From Mycobacterium sp. 3519A (GTDB lineage Bacteria; Actinomycetota; Actinomycetes; Mycobacteriales; Mycobacteriaceae), in NCBI RefSeq assembly GCF_900240945.1, contig NZ_OESG01000013.1, positions 744,001 through 808,000 of the forward strand: a DNA stretch of 64,000 nucleotides, written 5' to 3'. Position numbers and translations under genes: made by a program. Shown here one piece after another: positions 56,523 through 64,000 of the stretch. The stretch's first letter is position 1. The number at the start of each line of letters is the position of its first letter. Below the pieces are notes generated by a model. That model searched no databases, was not told the origin of the DNA, and saw only the letters and a list, made by a program, of their open reading frames with translations.

Positions 56523-58547
56523 CTACCAGTGCACGCCGGGTACCAGTCGCACCGCCCGTTTCACCGGACGGGTGACGGGCCGCAGCGCCCGCAACGGCGC
56601 GACGCCGGTCGCGGGGCGCTTGGGTCGTCGCGGCGTGCGCTGCTGTGCGGGTTCGGCGTCCAGTCCGCGGGCGGCCGCCGAGTCGGGGTAGCCGAGGTAG
56701 ATCTGGTGCAGCACCCGGCGAGACAACTTCGGCGTGAAGTACATGCCGATGTCGGCGAGCGTGCCGACCGGAGTATCGATGCGCGCCGGTTTCTCCACCA
56801 GGCCCCGCACCACCATCGCCGCCGCGTGTTCCGCGGTGATCGGCGGCATCGGGTCGAGCCGACGGGAGGGCGCGATCATCGGCGTCTTCACCAGCGGCAT
56901 ATGAATGTTGGTGAAGGTGATGTGGTCGGACAGCGTCTCGGTGCCAACGACTTCGGCGAACGCGTCGAGCGCGGCCTTGCTCGGTACGTAGGCGCTGTAC
57001 TTCGGGCTGCTGGCTTGAACGCCGGCACTGGACACGTTGACCACGTGTCCGAATCGGCGTTCGCGCCAGTGCGGCAGCAGCGCCAGTACCATCCGGACCG
57101 CGCCGAAGTAGTTGACCGCCATCACGCGTTCGTAGTCGTGCAGGCGGTCGGTGGACGCGGACACCGAGCGGCGGATCGACCGGCCCGCGTTGTTCACCAG
57201 ATAGTCCACGTGTCCGAACCGGCCGAGGATGTCCTTGACGGTGTGCTCGACCGACGTCGAGTCGGTGACGTCGCACGTGAACGCGTGCGCCTGACCGCCG
57301 GCGGCCCGGATCTCGGCGACCAGGTCGTCGAGCGCATTGGCGTTGCGCGCCAACGCGAATACCGTGGCGCCGCGTTCGGCGACGGCGACAGCGGAAGCAC
57401 GCCCGATGCCACTCGATGCCCCGGTGATGATCACGTGCTTGCCGACCAGCGGGCCCGCGGGGTGGTCGCGGCGGGCCCGGTCGGGGTCGAGATGCGCCGC
57501 CCAGTACTGCCACAGTTTGGGTGCATACGAGGCGAACTCAGGAACCGTTATCCCGGTGCCCCGCAACGCTTCTGCGGTGTTGGCGGCCGTGAAGGTGGGC
57601 GCCAGATCGACGACGTCGAGTATCTCGCCGGGGATGCCGAGTTGGGTGGCCGCCATGTTGCGGACGATCTTCGCGCGCCCGCTGACGCGCAGGAACGGGG
57701 TGGCGGCCGCACGCGGCAGTGACCCGCGCAGCGGCGGTAGGCCAGCCACGGCGGCGACACCGCGGTAGATGCCCCGCAGTCCAACTGTTTTAGGCGCGGT
57801 GAGATGGAAGGTCTGGCCGTCGCGGTCGTCGGCGTGCATCAACTCGACCAGGGCGGCCACCACATAATCCACCGGAACGATGTTGGTGCGACCGGTGTCC
57901 GGCAGCACCATCGGCGTGAACCGCGGCAGCACGGTCAGCTTGGCCAGCAGGGGAAAGAAGTAGTACGGACCGTCGACCTTGTCCATCTCGCCGGTGCGCG
58001 AGTCGCCGACCACGACGGCGGGCCGATACACCCGGTAGCGCAGTCCCGGTGCGGACCGGACCAGCATCTCCGCCTCGAACTTCGTCTGGTGATACGGCGT
58101 CGGCAGATCCTGCGCGACGTCGAAGTCGTCCTCGGTGAACTCGCCCCGGTAGGTGCCCGCGACGGCGATCGACGAGACGTGATGCAACGTCGCGTCGAGC
58201 CTGCGGGCCAAGTCGATCACCGCGTGCGTGCCGTCCACATTGGCCGACCGCTGGCGCTGTTCGTCGGCGGTCATGTCGTAGATCGCACCGCAGTGCACGA
58301 CGTGGTCGACGGTGCCCAACTCGGCGACGGCCTCCTCGCTGAGCCCAAGGCCATCCGCGGTCAGGTCGCCGACCAGGGCGTGAGCCCGGTCCCCCCAGTC
58401 CGTGGCCAGTCGCTCGAAGGTGGCCAGCGAACTTCGTCGGACCAGCACCCACACCTCGGCGGCCTGCTTGCGGGCCAGAATTTCCGACACCACCCGGCGT
58501 CCGATAAACCCGGTACCGCCGGTAACGACATAACGCATGCGAGCCAT
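56523..58547 (-). CDS. acrA1: multidomain fatty acyl-CoA reductase AcrA1
   Basis: A 674-aa fusion. The N-terminal fatty acyl-CoA reductase domain has MRYVVTGGTGFIGRRVV and VHCGAIYDMTA, then YHQTKFEAEMLVR. The C-terminal SDR has VIITGASSGIGRASAVA and YVPSKAALDAFAE. Rv3391-type enzymes reduce acyl-CoA, probably to alcohols or aldehydes for wax and envelope lipids. ATG 58547 (MARMRYVV) follows a G-rich site; an upstream extension to 58601 is not needed. Divergent from htdY, 70 bases apart. Confidence 0.93.
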   Translation of the reverse strand: MARMRYVVTGGTGFIGRRVVSEILARKQAAEVWVLVRRSSLATFERLATDWGDRAHALVGDLTADGLGLSEEAVAELGTVDHVVHCGAIYDMTADEQRQRSANVDGTHAVIDLARRLDATLHHVSSIAVAGTYRGEFTEDDFDVAQDLPTPYHQTKFEAEMLVRSAPGLRYRVYRPAVVVGDSRTGEMDKVDGPYYFFPLLAKLTVLPRFTPMVLPDTGRTNIVPVDYVVAALVELMHADDRDGQTFHLTAPKTVGLRGIYRGVAAVAGLPPLRGSLPRAAATPFLRVSGRAKIVRNMAATQLGIPGEILDVVDLAPTFTAANTAEALRGTGITVPEFASYAPKLWQYWAAHLDPDRARRDHPAGPLVGKHVIITGASSGIGRASAVAVAERGATVFALARNANALDDLVAEIRAAGGQAHAFTCDVTDSTSVEHTVKDILGRFGHVDYLVNNAGRSIRRSVSASTDRLHDYERVMAVNYFGAVRMVLALLPHWRERRFGHVVNVSSAGVQASSPKYSAYVPSKAALDAFAEVVGTETLSDHITFTNIHMPLVKTPMIAPSRRLDPMPPITAEHAAAMVVRGLVEKPARIDTPVGTLADIGMYFTPKLSRRVLHQIYLGYPDSAAARGLDAEPAQQRTPRRPKRPATGVAPLRALRPVTRPVKRAVRLVPGVHW

Positions 58548-58617
58548 GGTCACCCCCTGCCCGCCGAAGGTCAACCATGTGTGACGTGGTCGTCGGCCCA
58601 CCCGTTATCGTCCGTCT

Positions 58618-59487
58618 ATGCCGATTGACCCCAACGCCATAGGCGCCAAAACCGAGCCGAGCATCTTCGAGTGGACCGACCGCGACACGTTGCTCTATGC
58701 GCTGGGTGTCGGTGCGGGTACCGAGGATCTGGCGTTCACCACCGAGAACAGCCACGACATCACGCAGCAGGTGCTGCCGACGTTCGCCGTGATCGCCTGC
58801 CTGCCGTTCGCGGCCGCAGGCAAGATCGGCAGCTTCAACTTCGCCATGCTGCTGCACGGTTCGCAGGAGATCCGGCTGTTCAAGCCGTTACCGCCGGCGG
58901 GCAAGCTGAGCGTCGTCGCCGAGGTCGCCGACATTCAGGACAAGGGCGAAGGCAAGAACGCGATCGTCATGTTGAAGGCGACGGGTAGCGATCCCGACAC
59001 GTCCGAGGTCGTCGCGGAAACCCTGACGACCGCGGTGATCCGCGGTGAGGGAGGCTTCGGCGGCCAGCCGGGCCAACGGCCGGCCGCCCCCGAGATTCCG
59101 GACCGGGAGCCCGACGCCCGAATCGCCCTGCCGACGCGCGAGGACCAGGCCCTGATCTATCGGCTGTCCGGTGACCGCAATCCGCTGCACAGCGACCCGT
59201 GGTTCGCCCAGAATCTGGCCGGCTTCCCGAAGCCAATCCTGCACGGGCTCTGCACATATGGTGTCGCGGGTCGTGCGCTGGTGCGCGAACTCGGCGGCGG
59301 CGACGCCACCAAGGTCACCCAAGTCGGCGCCCGGTTCACCTCACCGGTGTTCCCCGGCGAGACGCTGACCACCTCGATCTGGCGCACCGAGGCCGGCCAT
59401 GCGGTGTTCCGTACCGAGGCGTCCAGCCCGGACGGATCCGACGCCCGGCTGGTGCTCGAGGACGGCACGGCGGAGTACACCGACTGA
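58618..59487 (+). CDS. htdY: 3-hydroxyacyl-thioester dehydratase HtdY
   Basis: A 289-aa double hot-dog (MaoC/hydratase 2) enzyme. The active-site motif YRLSGDRNPLHSDPWFA is in the C-terminal half, and the N-terminal half is the non-catalytic hot-dog. It matches Rv3389c. It dehydrates/hydrates (R)-3-hydroxyacyl thioesters in fatty acid or sterol side-chain metabolism. It ends 49 bases before a universal stress gene. Confidence 0.94.
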   Translation: MPIDPNAIGAKTEPSIFEWTDRDTLLYALGVGAGTEDLAFTTENSHDITQQVLPTFAVIACLPFAAAGKIGSFNFAMLLHGSQEIRLFKPLPPAGKLSVVAEVADIQDKGEGKNAIVMLKATGSDPDTSEVVAETLTTAVIRGEGGFGGQPGQRPAAPEIPDREPDARIALPTREDQALIYRLSGDRNPLHSDPWFAQNLAGFPKPILHGLCTYGVAGRALVRELGGGDATKVTQVGARFTSPVFPGETLTTSIWRTEAGHAVFRTEASSPDGSDARLVLEDGTAEYTD

Positions 59488-59536
59488 TTGCTTGGAACTG
59501 CCGATAATCCCGATCCCGGGTTGACAGGATGTCGGC

Positions 59537-60424
59537 ATGAAGCTGGTCGTTGGATATCTGGCCACCCCGGGCGGCGCCGACGCGATGGCGCTCGGCGTGC
59601 GGCTTGCCAGGACGCTCGGTGCCGAAATCGAGGCGTGCATCGTCCTGCCCGCCGAACGGGGACTGCCGAGCCTCTCCGGCACGCGGGCCTACGAGGCGAA
59701 GCTGGGCGAGCAGGCCGAGAAGTGGCTGGCCGACGCGCTCGCGACAGTGCCCGACAATCTCACGGCGCACAGCCACGTCACGTTCGACGAATCGTTCGCC
59801 GACGGGCTGATTCGGGAAACCGCGCGGGTTTCCGCCGACCTCATCGTGGTCGGCGGGTCGGGTGGCGGCCTCGCGGGTAGCTATTCCTTGGGGTCGGTGG
59901 TCAACGAGCTGTTGCACTCGTCACCAGTGCCGGTGGTGGTTGCGCCACGCGGCATCCGGGACTCGAAGGTCGACCGGGTGCGCGAGGTCACCTGTGCGAT
60001 AGGGGAGCGGGCGGGCGCGGATCTGCTGTTGGAGAAGGCGGTTCGGTTCAGTGCGGCGGCGGGCACGCCGCTGCGGCTGGTGTCGCTGGTAGCGCTCGAC
60101 CCGACGTTCGGCTCGTTGCGCGCCGACGAGGAGGCGGTCCGCGAGCGGGCGCTCGCACACGCCCAGCACGTCCTCGACACCGCGAAAAGCTCGCTGCCCA
60201 AGGATTTCCCGGTGAGCTCGACGATCGTCGAGGGGGAGACCGTCGAGGACGCGGTGCGCAAGCTCGAGTGGCATGACGGCGACCTGATCATGGTCGGGTC
60301 GAGCCGGCTGAGCGCACCGCGCCGGCTGTTCCTCGGCTCGACTGCAGCCAAAATGCTTCGCGTACTTGACGTTCCGATGATGGTCGTGCCGAGAGACCAA
60401 CTCGGCCCAGCCGATCTGCCGTGA
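59537..60424 (+). CDS. tandem universal stress protein (first)
   Basis: A 295-aa protein of two Usp domains. The first holds LIVVGGSGGGLAGSYSLGSVVNELLHSS and the second LIMVGSSRLSAPRRLFLGSTAAKML, nucleotide-binding-like G-x2-G-x9-G(S/T) motifs with variation. The N-terminal MKLVVGYLATPGG is less canonical than the Usp at 61293. No DosR-type box was seen upstream. Stress-related role inferred from the family. Confidence 0.9.
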   Translation: MKLVVGYLATPGGADAMALGVRLARTLGAEIEACIVLPAERGLPSLSGTRAYEAKLGEQAEKWLADALATVPDNLTAHSHVTFDESFADGLIRETARVSADLIVVGGSGGGLAGSYSLGSVVNELLHSSPVPVVVAPRGIRDSKVDRVREVTCAIGERAGADLLLEKAVRFSAAAGTPLRLVSLVALDPTFGSLRADEEAVRERALAHAQHVLDTAKSSLPKDFPVSSTIVEGETVEDAVRKLEWHDGDLIMVGSSRLSAPRRLFLGSTAAKMLRVLDVPMMVVPRDQLGPADLP

Positions 60425-60435
60425 ATCGGCGATTA

Positions 60436-60999
60436 TTAGTTGGGAATGTAGACCGAAGGCGGTCCCCACGCCGGGTCGGTGAAACATTGCTGTCCGTACA
60501 GTGCCGCGCACTGCGTGATGTCAGCCGGAACCGGGGGCGGTGTCGGCGGTGTCGGGCTGGGCCAGTCGAGAGGCTTGGCCTCGACGGCGAGCCTGATTCC
60601 CCGATTGAAATACGCGGTGACGCTGTAGCCCTGCGCGATCTTCGGGCCAGTCTCGACAACCACATTCCAATGTTTGTCGCGCACTGCCGCGTTGGCCACC
60701 CAGTATCCTCCGTCAGGCAACTTCGGCCCGACGAGGACAACGACATCGTCGACGTCGTGTGCGGCCCAACCGGACACGGTAACCTCGGATCCCGATTCGT
60801 TTGATTTCACCTTTTCGACCGCGCCGAGCGGAGACTCCTGAACTTGTGCGCCGTCGACGCCCGGCGTGGAGTCATCGAGGATCCAGCCCCCCACCGCGAC
60901 CGCGATCGTCGCAGTTGCCGTGATGATCGTGCCGATCAACCCAATCCTGGCAATGGACCGACCCTCGGACGGAGTGTTGCCCTCTACTGCTGATGTCAT
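60436..60999 (-). CDS. membrane-anchored protein of unknown function
   Basis: A 187-aa protein with one helix (RIGLIGTIITATATIAVAVGGWI), then an extracytoplasmic domain with GSEVTVSGWAAHDVDDVVVLVGP and repeated NAAVRDKHWNVVVETGP. Two cysteines lie near the C-terminus (TQCAALYGQQCFTD) after a Pro-rich linker (PSPTPPTPPPVP). No family is recognised. The start at 60999 follows GGGGGA; an earlier ATG at 61056 is possible. Confidence 0.75.
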   Translation of the reverse strand: MTSAVEGNTPSEGRSIARIGLIGTIITATATIAVAVGGWILDDSTPGVDGAQVQESPLGAVEKVKSNESGSEVTVSGWAAHDVDDVVVLVGPKLPDGGYWVANAAVRDKHWNVVVETGPKIAQGYSVTAYFNRGIRLAVEAKPLDWPSPTPPTPPPVPADITQCAALYGQQCFTDPAWGPPSVYIPN

Positions 61000-61216
61000 G
61001 ATGTTTGATCCCCCACCTGAACCTGCGTGAAATTCGCCTCCGGTTGGCGAGCTCACGTCGCGTGACTAGTTTTCGGGCGGTTTCACCAAACTTCGGCGTG
61101 TACCAATGTTGGCTCCAAACCGGACCTGATACGTGAGTAGGTAAGTACTCGATTTCCGTTGACGATGACCCGCGGTGGGCGTGAGTAGTGCCCGAGCAGG
61201 GCCATAAGCCCGACCG

Positions 61217-61238
61217 AGTAGGGACCAACGGCCATCCC
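61217..61238 (+). promoter_or_regulatory. DosR-type box upstream of the universal stress gene
   Basis: The core GGGACCAACGGCCATCC (61221-61237) resembles the dormancy-regulon motif (GGGAC-N-N-N-N-GGCCC style) and lies about 55 bases before the Usp start. DosR-controlled Usp genes are well known in mycobacteria. The rest of the 293-base gap (61000-61292) holds no other recognised feature. Binding is inferred. Confidence 0.6.
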
Positions 61239-61292
61239 GTTGTCGGGTGCCTGCTCATACGTTGGTGCACAGACAGTCCAGAGGAGGTCACG

Positions 61293-62174
61293 ATGTCCGA
61301 TTCGGTTGTGCACCGCGGGATCCTGGTCGGTGTCGACGGCTCGCGGGCCGCCACCGCGGCGGTCGCCTGGGCCGCGAGGGACGCGGCCATGCGCAACACG
61401 CCACTGACGCTGGTTCACGTCATCACCCCGGTGCTGGCCACCGGGGCGCTCCCGGATTTCCCGGTGGACTTCTTCGAGTGGCAGGACGAAGAGGCCAGGC
61501 GGGTGCTCGCGGCCGCCCGCGAGACCGTTGCAGAAAGCTGCGGTGCCTCCGCGCCGCCGATGGTCCACAGCGTGGTGTTGCACGGCGGGACGGTCGGCAA
61601 CCTCGTGGACCTGTCGAAGGACGCCGACATGATGGTCGTCGGCTCATCCGGCAAGGGCGCGTTCAGCCGGGCGCTGCTGGGATCGGTCAGCACGGGCCTT
61701 GTCCACCACGCGCATTGCCCTGTCGCGGTCATCCACGACGACGCTCCGGAGCTGCCCGCCCACGCGCCCGTCGTGGTGGGCATCGACGGTTCACCCGCTT
61801 CGTCGACCGCTACCGAGATCGCCTTCGACGAAGCCTCGCGACGCGGCGTTGAGTTGGTGGCCGTACACGCGTGGCAGGACGGCGGCGCCATCGAGTTGCC
61901 CGGGCTCGACAGGTCGACGCTCGAAGTGCAGGCGCAGGAGGCGCTGGCCGAGCGACTCGCCGGTTGGCAGGAACGCTATCCCGACGTCGCGGTGCGCCGG
62001 GTGGTGGTATGTGACCAGCCGGCCAAGCAACTGGTCGAACAAGCCAAGACCGCCCAACTGGTGGTCGTCGGCAGCCACGGCAGGGGCGGTTTCGCAGGCA
62101 TGCTGTTGGGCTCGGTCAGCACGGCCGTCGTGCACGCCGTCAAAACGGCGACGATCGTGGCCCGCCAGGGGTAG
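61293..62174 (+). CDS. tandem universal stress protein (second, DosR-type)
   Basis: A 293-aa protein with two complete Usp domains. ATP-binding motifs are GSSGKGAFSRALLGSVSTGLVHHA in the first and GSHGRGGFAGMLLGSVSTAVVHAV in the second, with GVDGS and GIDGS at the domain starts. It resembles Rv2623/Rv2005c, dormancy-regulon ATP-binding proteins that slow growth. GAGGAGG lies before the ATG. dnaE2 with its LexA box follows within 34 bases. Confidence 0.93.
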   Translation: MSDSVVHRGILVGVDGSRAATAAVAWAARDAAMRNTPLTLVHVITPVLATGALPDFPVDFFEWQDEEARRVLAAARETVAESCGASAPPMVHSVVLHGGTVGNLVDLSKDADMMVVGSSGKGAFSRALLGSVSTGLVHHAHCPVAVIHDDAPELPAHAPVVVGIDGSPASSTATEIAFDEASRRGVELVAVHAWQDGGAIELPGLDRSTLEVQAQEALAERLAGWQERYPDVAVRRVVVCDQPAKQLVEQAKTAQLVVVGSHGRGGFAGMLLGSVSTAVVHAVKTATIVARQG

Positions 62175-62179
62175 CAGTA

Positions 62180-62195
62180 TCGAACATCCGTTCGA
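62180..62195 (+). promoter_or_regulatory. LexA (SOS) box of dnaE2
   Basis: TCGAACATCCGTTCGA is a perfect mycobacterial LexA site, 13 bases before the dnaE2 GTG and five after the Usp stop. It should repress dnaE2 until DNA damage. Confidence 0.93.
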
Positions 62196-62207
62196 TATCG
62201 TGGTGCG

Positions 62208-64000
62208 GTGAGCTGGTTCACCGGGCCGCCGAGCTGGACGGAAATGCAGCGGGTGCTCAACAGCAAGCCCCGCCGCGCCGGCTGGCCCATCGACCAGCCG
62301 AACGGTGACGGCGGCGACAGCCCGGCCTGGTCGAGCAAGCGGGGCGAATACCAGCCGCTCGATGTGGAGCGGCCCAGGTCGTCGGTGCCGTACGCCGAAT
62401 TGCACGCGCACTCGGCGTACAGCTTTCTCGACGGCGCCAGCACACCGGAGGAACTCGTCGAGGAGGCCGCCCGCCTCGATCTGCGCGCCATCGCACTGAC
62501 CGACCACGACGGGCTCTACGGGGTGGTGCGGTTCGCGGAAGCCGCCAAGGAACTGGACATGCAGACGGTGTTCGGCGCCGAGCTGTCCCTCGGCGGCGGC
62601 GACCGCACCGAGGACCCCGACCCGCCGGGACCGCACCTGCTGGTGTTGGCCCGTGGGCCGGAGGGCTACCGGCGGCTGTCGCGGGAACTCGCCAAGGCGC
62701 ACCTGGCTGGCGGGGAGAAGGGCAAGCTGCGCTACGACTACGACGCGCTGACCGAGGCGGCCGGCGGGCATTGGCACATCCTGACTGGGTGTCGCAAAGG
62801 CCATGTCCGCCAGGCACTTTCCTCAGGCGGCCCCGAAGCCGCAGGCAGAGCGCTCGCCGACCTGGTGGACCGGTTCGGGCGGAGCAGGGTCAGCATCGAA
62901 CTGACCCATCACGGCCATCCCCTCGACGACGAGCGCAACGCCGCGCTTGCCGAACTCGCGCCGCGATTCGGTGTCGGCGTGGTGGCCGCCACCGCAGCCC
63001 ACTTCGCCGCGCCGTCGCGGGGCAGGCTGGCCATGGCGATGGGCGCCATCCGGGCCCGCAATTCGATCGACGAAGCGGCCGGTTACCTTGCCCCGCTTGG
63101 CGGTTCGCACCTGCGGTCGGGGGAGGAGATGGCGCGGCTGTTCGCAGGTACTCCCGAGGTGGTGACGGCGGCGGCCGAACTCGGTGAGCAGTGCGCGTTC
63201 GGGCTGGCGCTGATCGCCCCACAACTGCCGCCGTTCGACGTTCCCGACGGCCACACCGAGGACAGCTGGCTGAGGCACCTGGTCATGCAGGGCGCGCGGG
63301 ACCGGTACGGCCCGCCGGAGCGGGCGCCGCGGGCCTACGCCCAGATCGAGCATGAGCTGAAAACCATTGAACAGCTGACGTTTCCGGGCTACTTCCTGGT
63401 GGTGCACGACATCACCCGGTTCTGCAAGGAGAACGGTATCCTCGCCCAGGGCCGTGGCTCGGCGGCCAACTCGGCGGTCTGCTACGCGCTCGGGGTCACC
63501 AACGTCGACCCGGTCGCCAACGAGTTGCTCTTCGAACGGTTCCTGTCCCCGGCGCGCGACGGGCCACCCGACATCGACATCGACATCGAATCCGACCTGC
63601 GCGAGCAGGCGATTCAGTACGTCTACGACCGCTACGGCCGTGACTACGCCGCGCAGGTCGCCAACGTCATCACCTACCGCGGTCGCAGCGCGGTGCGTGA
63701 CATGGCCCGCGCGCTCGGCTTCTCGCAGGGGCAGCAGGATGCGTGGAGCAAGCAGATCGGCCAGTGGGGAAATCTGGCCGAAGCGCCCCACGTCGAGGAC
63801 ATCCCGCAACCCGTGATCGACCTGGCCATGCAGATCTCCAACCTGCCCCGGCACATGGGCATCCATTCCGGCGGCATGGTCATCTGCGACCGGCCGATCG
63901 CCGACGTGTGCCCGGTGGAGTGGGCCAGGATGGCGAACCGCAGTGTCCTGCAATGGGATAAAGACGACTGCGCGGCAATCGGTTTGGTGAAGTTCGACAT
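62208..64000 (+). CDS. dnaE2: error-prone DNA polymerase DnaE2, 3' end outside window
   Basis: The first 597 codons of the C-family polymerase that, with ImuA' and ImuB, carries out damage-induced mutagenesis. The PHP domain starts near residue 66 (AELHAHSAYSFLDGAST, TDHDGLYGVVRF). The polymerase active site PDIDIDIESD (about residue 456) has its aspartates, preceded by GRGSAANSAVCYALG. It matches my memory of Rv3370c throughout. GTG start at 62208, directly after the LexA box, with no convincing ribosome site. Confidence 0.96.
   Translation, partial: MSWFTGPPSWTEMQRVLNSKPRRAGWPIDQPNGDGGDSPAWSSKRGEYQPLDVERPRSSVPYAELHAHSAYSFLDGASTPEELVEEAARLDLRAIALTDHDGLYGVVRFAEAAKELDMQTVFGAELSLGGGDRTEDPDPPGPHLLVLARGPEGYRRLSRELAKAHLAGGEKGKLRYDYDALTEAAGGHWHILTGCRKGHVRQALSSGGPEAAGRALADLVDRFGRSRVSIELTHHGHPLDDERNAALAELAPRFGVGVVAATAAHFAAPSRGRLAMAMGAIRARNSIDEAAGYLAPLGGSHLRSGEEMARLFAGTPEVVTAAAELGEQCAFGLALIAPQLPPFDVPDGHTEDSWLRHLVMQGARDRYGPPERAPRAYAQIEHELKTIEQLTFPGYFLVVHDITRFCKENGILAQGRGSAANSAVCYALGVTNVDPVANELLFERFLSPARDGPPDIDIDIESDLREQAIQYVYDRYGRDYAAQVANVITYRGRSAVRDMARALGFSQGQQDAWSKQIGQWGNLAEAPHVEDIPQPVIDLAMQISNLPRHMGIHSGGMVICDRPIADVCPVEWARMANRSVLQWDKDDCAAIGLVKFD

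Noticed and set aside
55917..57722. Plus-strand open frame of 601 codons
   Set aside because: Antisense to iunH and acrA1, whose catalytic motifs are intact; the Arg/Gly/His-rich translation is a shadow.

Overview
The window is high-GC actinobacterial DNA and looks like a fast-growing Mycobacterium (Mycolicibacterium). From memory of M. tuberculosis gene order, the glmS, nnr-gadB, alr-tsaE-tsaB-rimI-tsaD-groES-groEL1, whiB3-sigD-rsdA-guaB2-guaB3-choD, guaA, imuA'-imuB, iunH-acrA1-htdY and dnaE2 genes follow Rv3436c to Rv3370c, read in the opposite direction. Typical mycobacterial marks are WhiB3, SigD/RsdA, GroEL1 with a His-rich tail, the ImuA'/ImuB/DnaE2 mutasome, a DosR-type box and TCGAAC-type LexA boxes.

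Layout. 1-16.4 kb holds amino-sugar synthesis (glmS), several alpha/beta hydrolases, a CGNR-type regulator divergent from a dehalogenase-like gene, NAD(P)HX repair (nnr), glutamate decarboxylase, a GDT1-type Mn exporter behind a yybP-ykoY Mn riboswitch, then a tightly overlapping run from alr through the t6A genes, and the CIRCE-controlled groES-groEL1 pair. 16.4-27.2 kb lies between groEL1 and whiB3, which are adjacent in M. tuberculosis. It carries a frameshifted cupin, a membrane adenylate cyclase, a cell-envelope operon (serine hydrolase lipoprotein, alpha/beta hydrolase, M23 lipoprotein), three small exported proteins, a cupin/LysR pair, a ThrE-like exporter, an OsmC protein and a GNAT enzyme.

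27.3-37.9 kb holds whiB3, sigD with its anti-sigma factor, the IMP dehydrogenase genes, cholesterol oxidase, a small lipoprotein, a hydrolase and a PhoU protein. 37.9-45.1 kb is a second accessory block: a DedA protein, then a five-gene operon (APC permease, two SDRs, agmatinase-type ureohydrolase, polysaccharide deacetylase) divergent from a PucR regulator. After guaA, 46.6-51.8 kb is a third accessory block resembling the mymA locus: lipase, SDR, di-iron protein, Baeyer-Villiger monooxygenase and MerR regulator.

51.8-64 kb is dominated by stress functions. imuA'-imuB and dnaE2 each sit behind a LexA box, ohrR-ohr has an operator overlapping a probable leaderless promoter, and a universal stress gene with a DosR-type box lies directly upstream of dnaE2. 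iunH, acrA1 and htdY lie between. I saw no rRNA, tRNA, CRISPR array or insertion sequence. The genes at both ends (the hydrolase at 1 and dnaE2 at 64000) are cut by the window.
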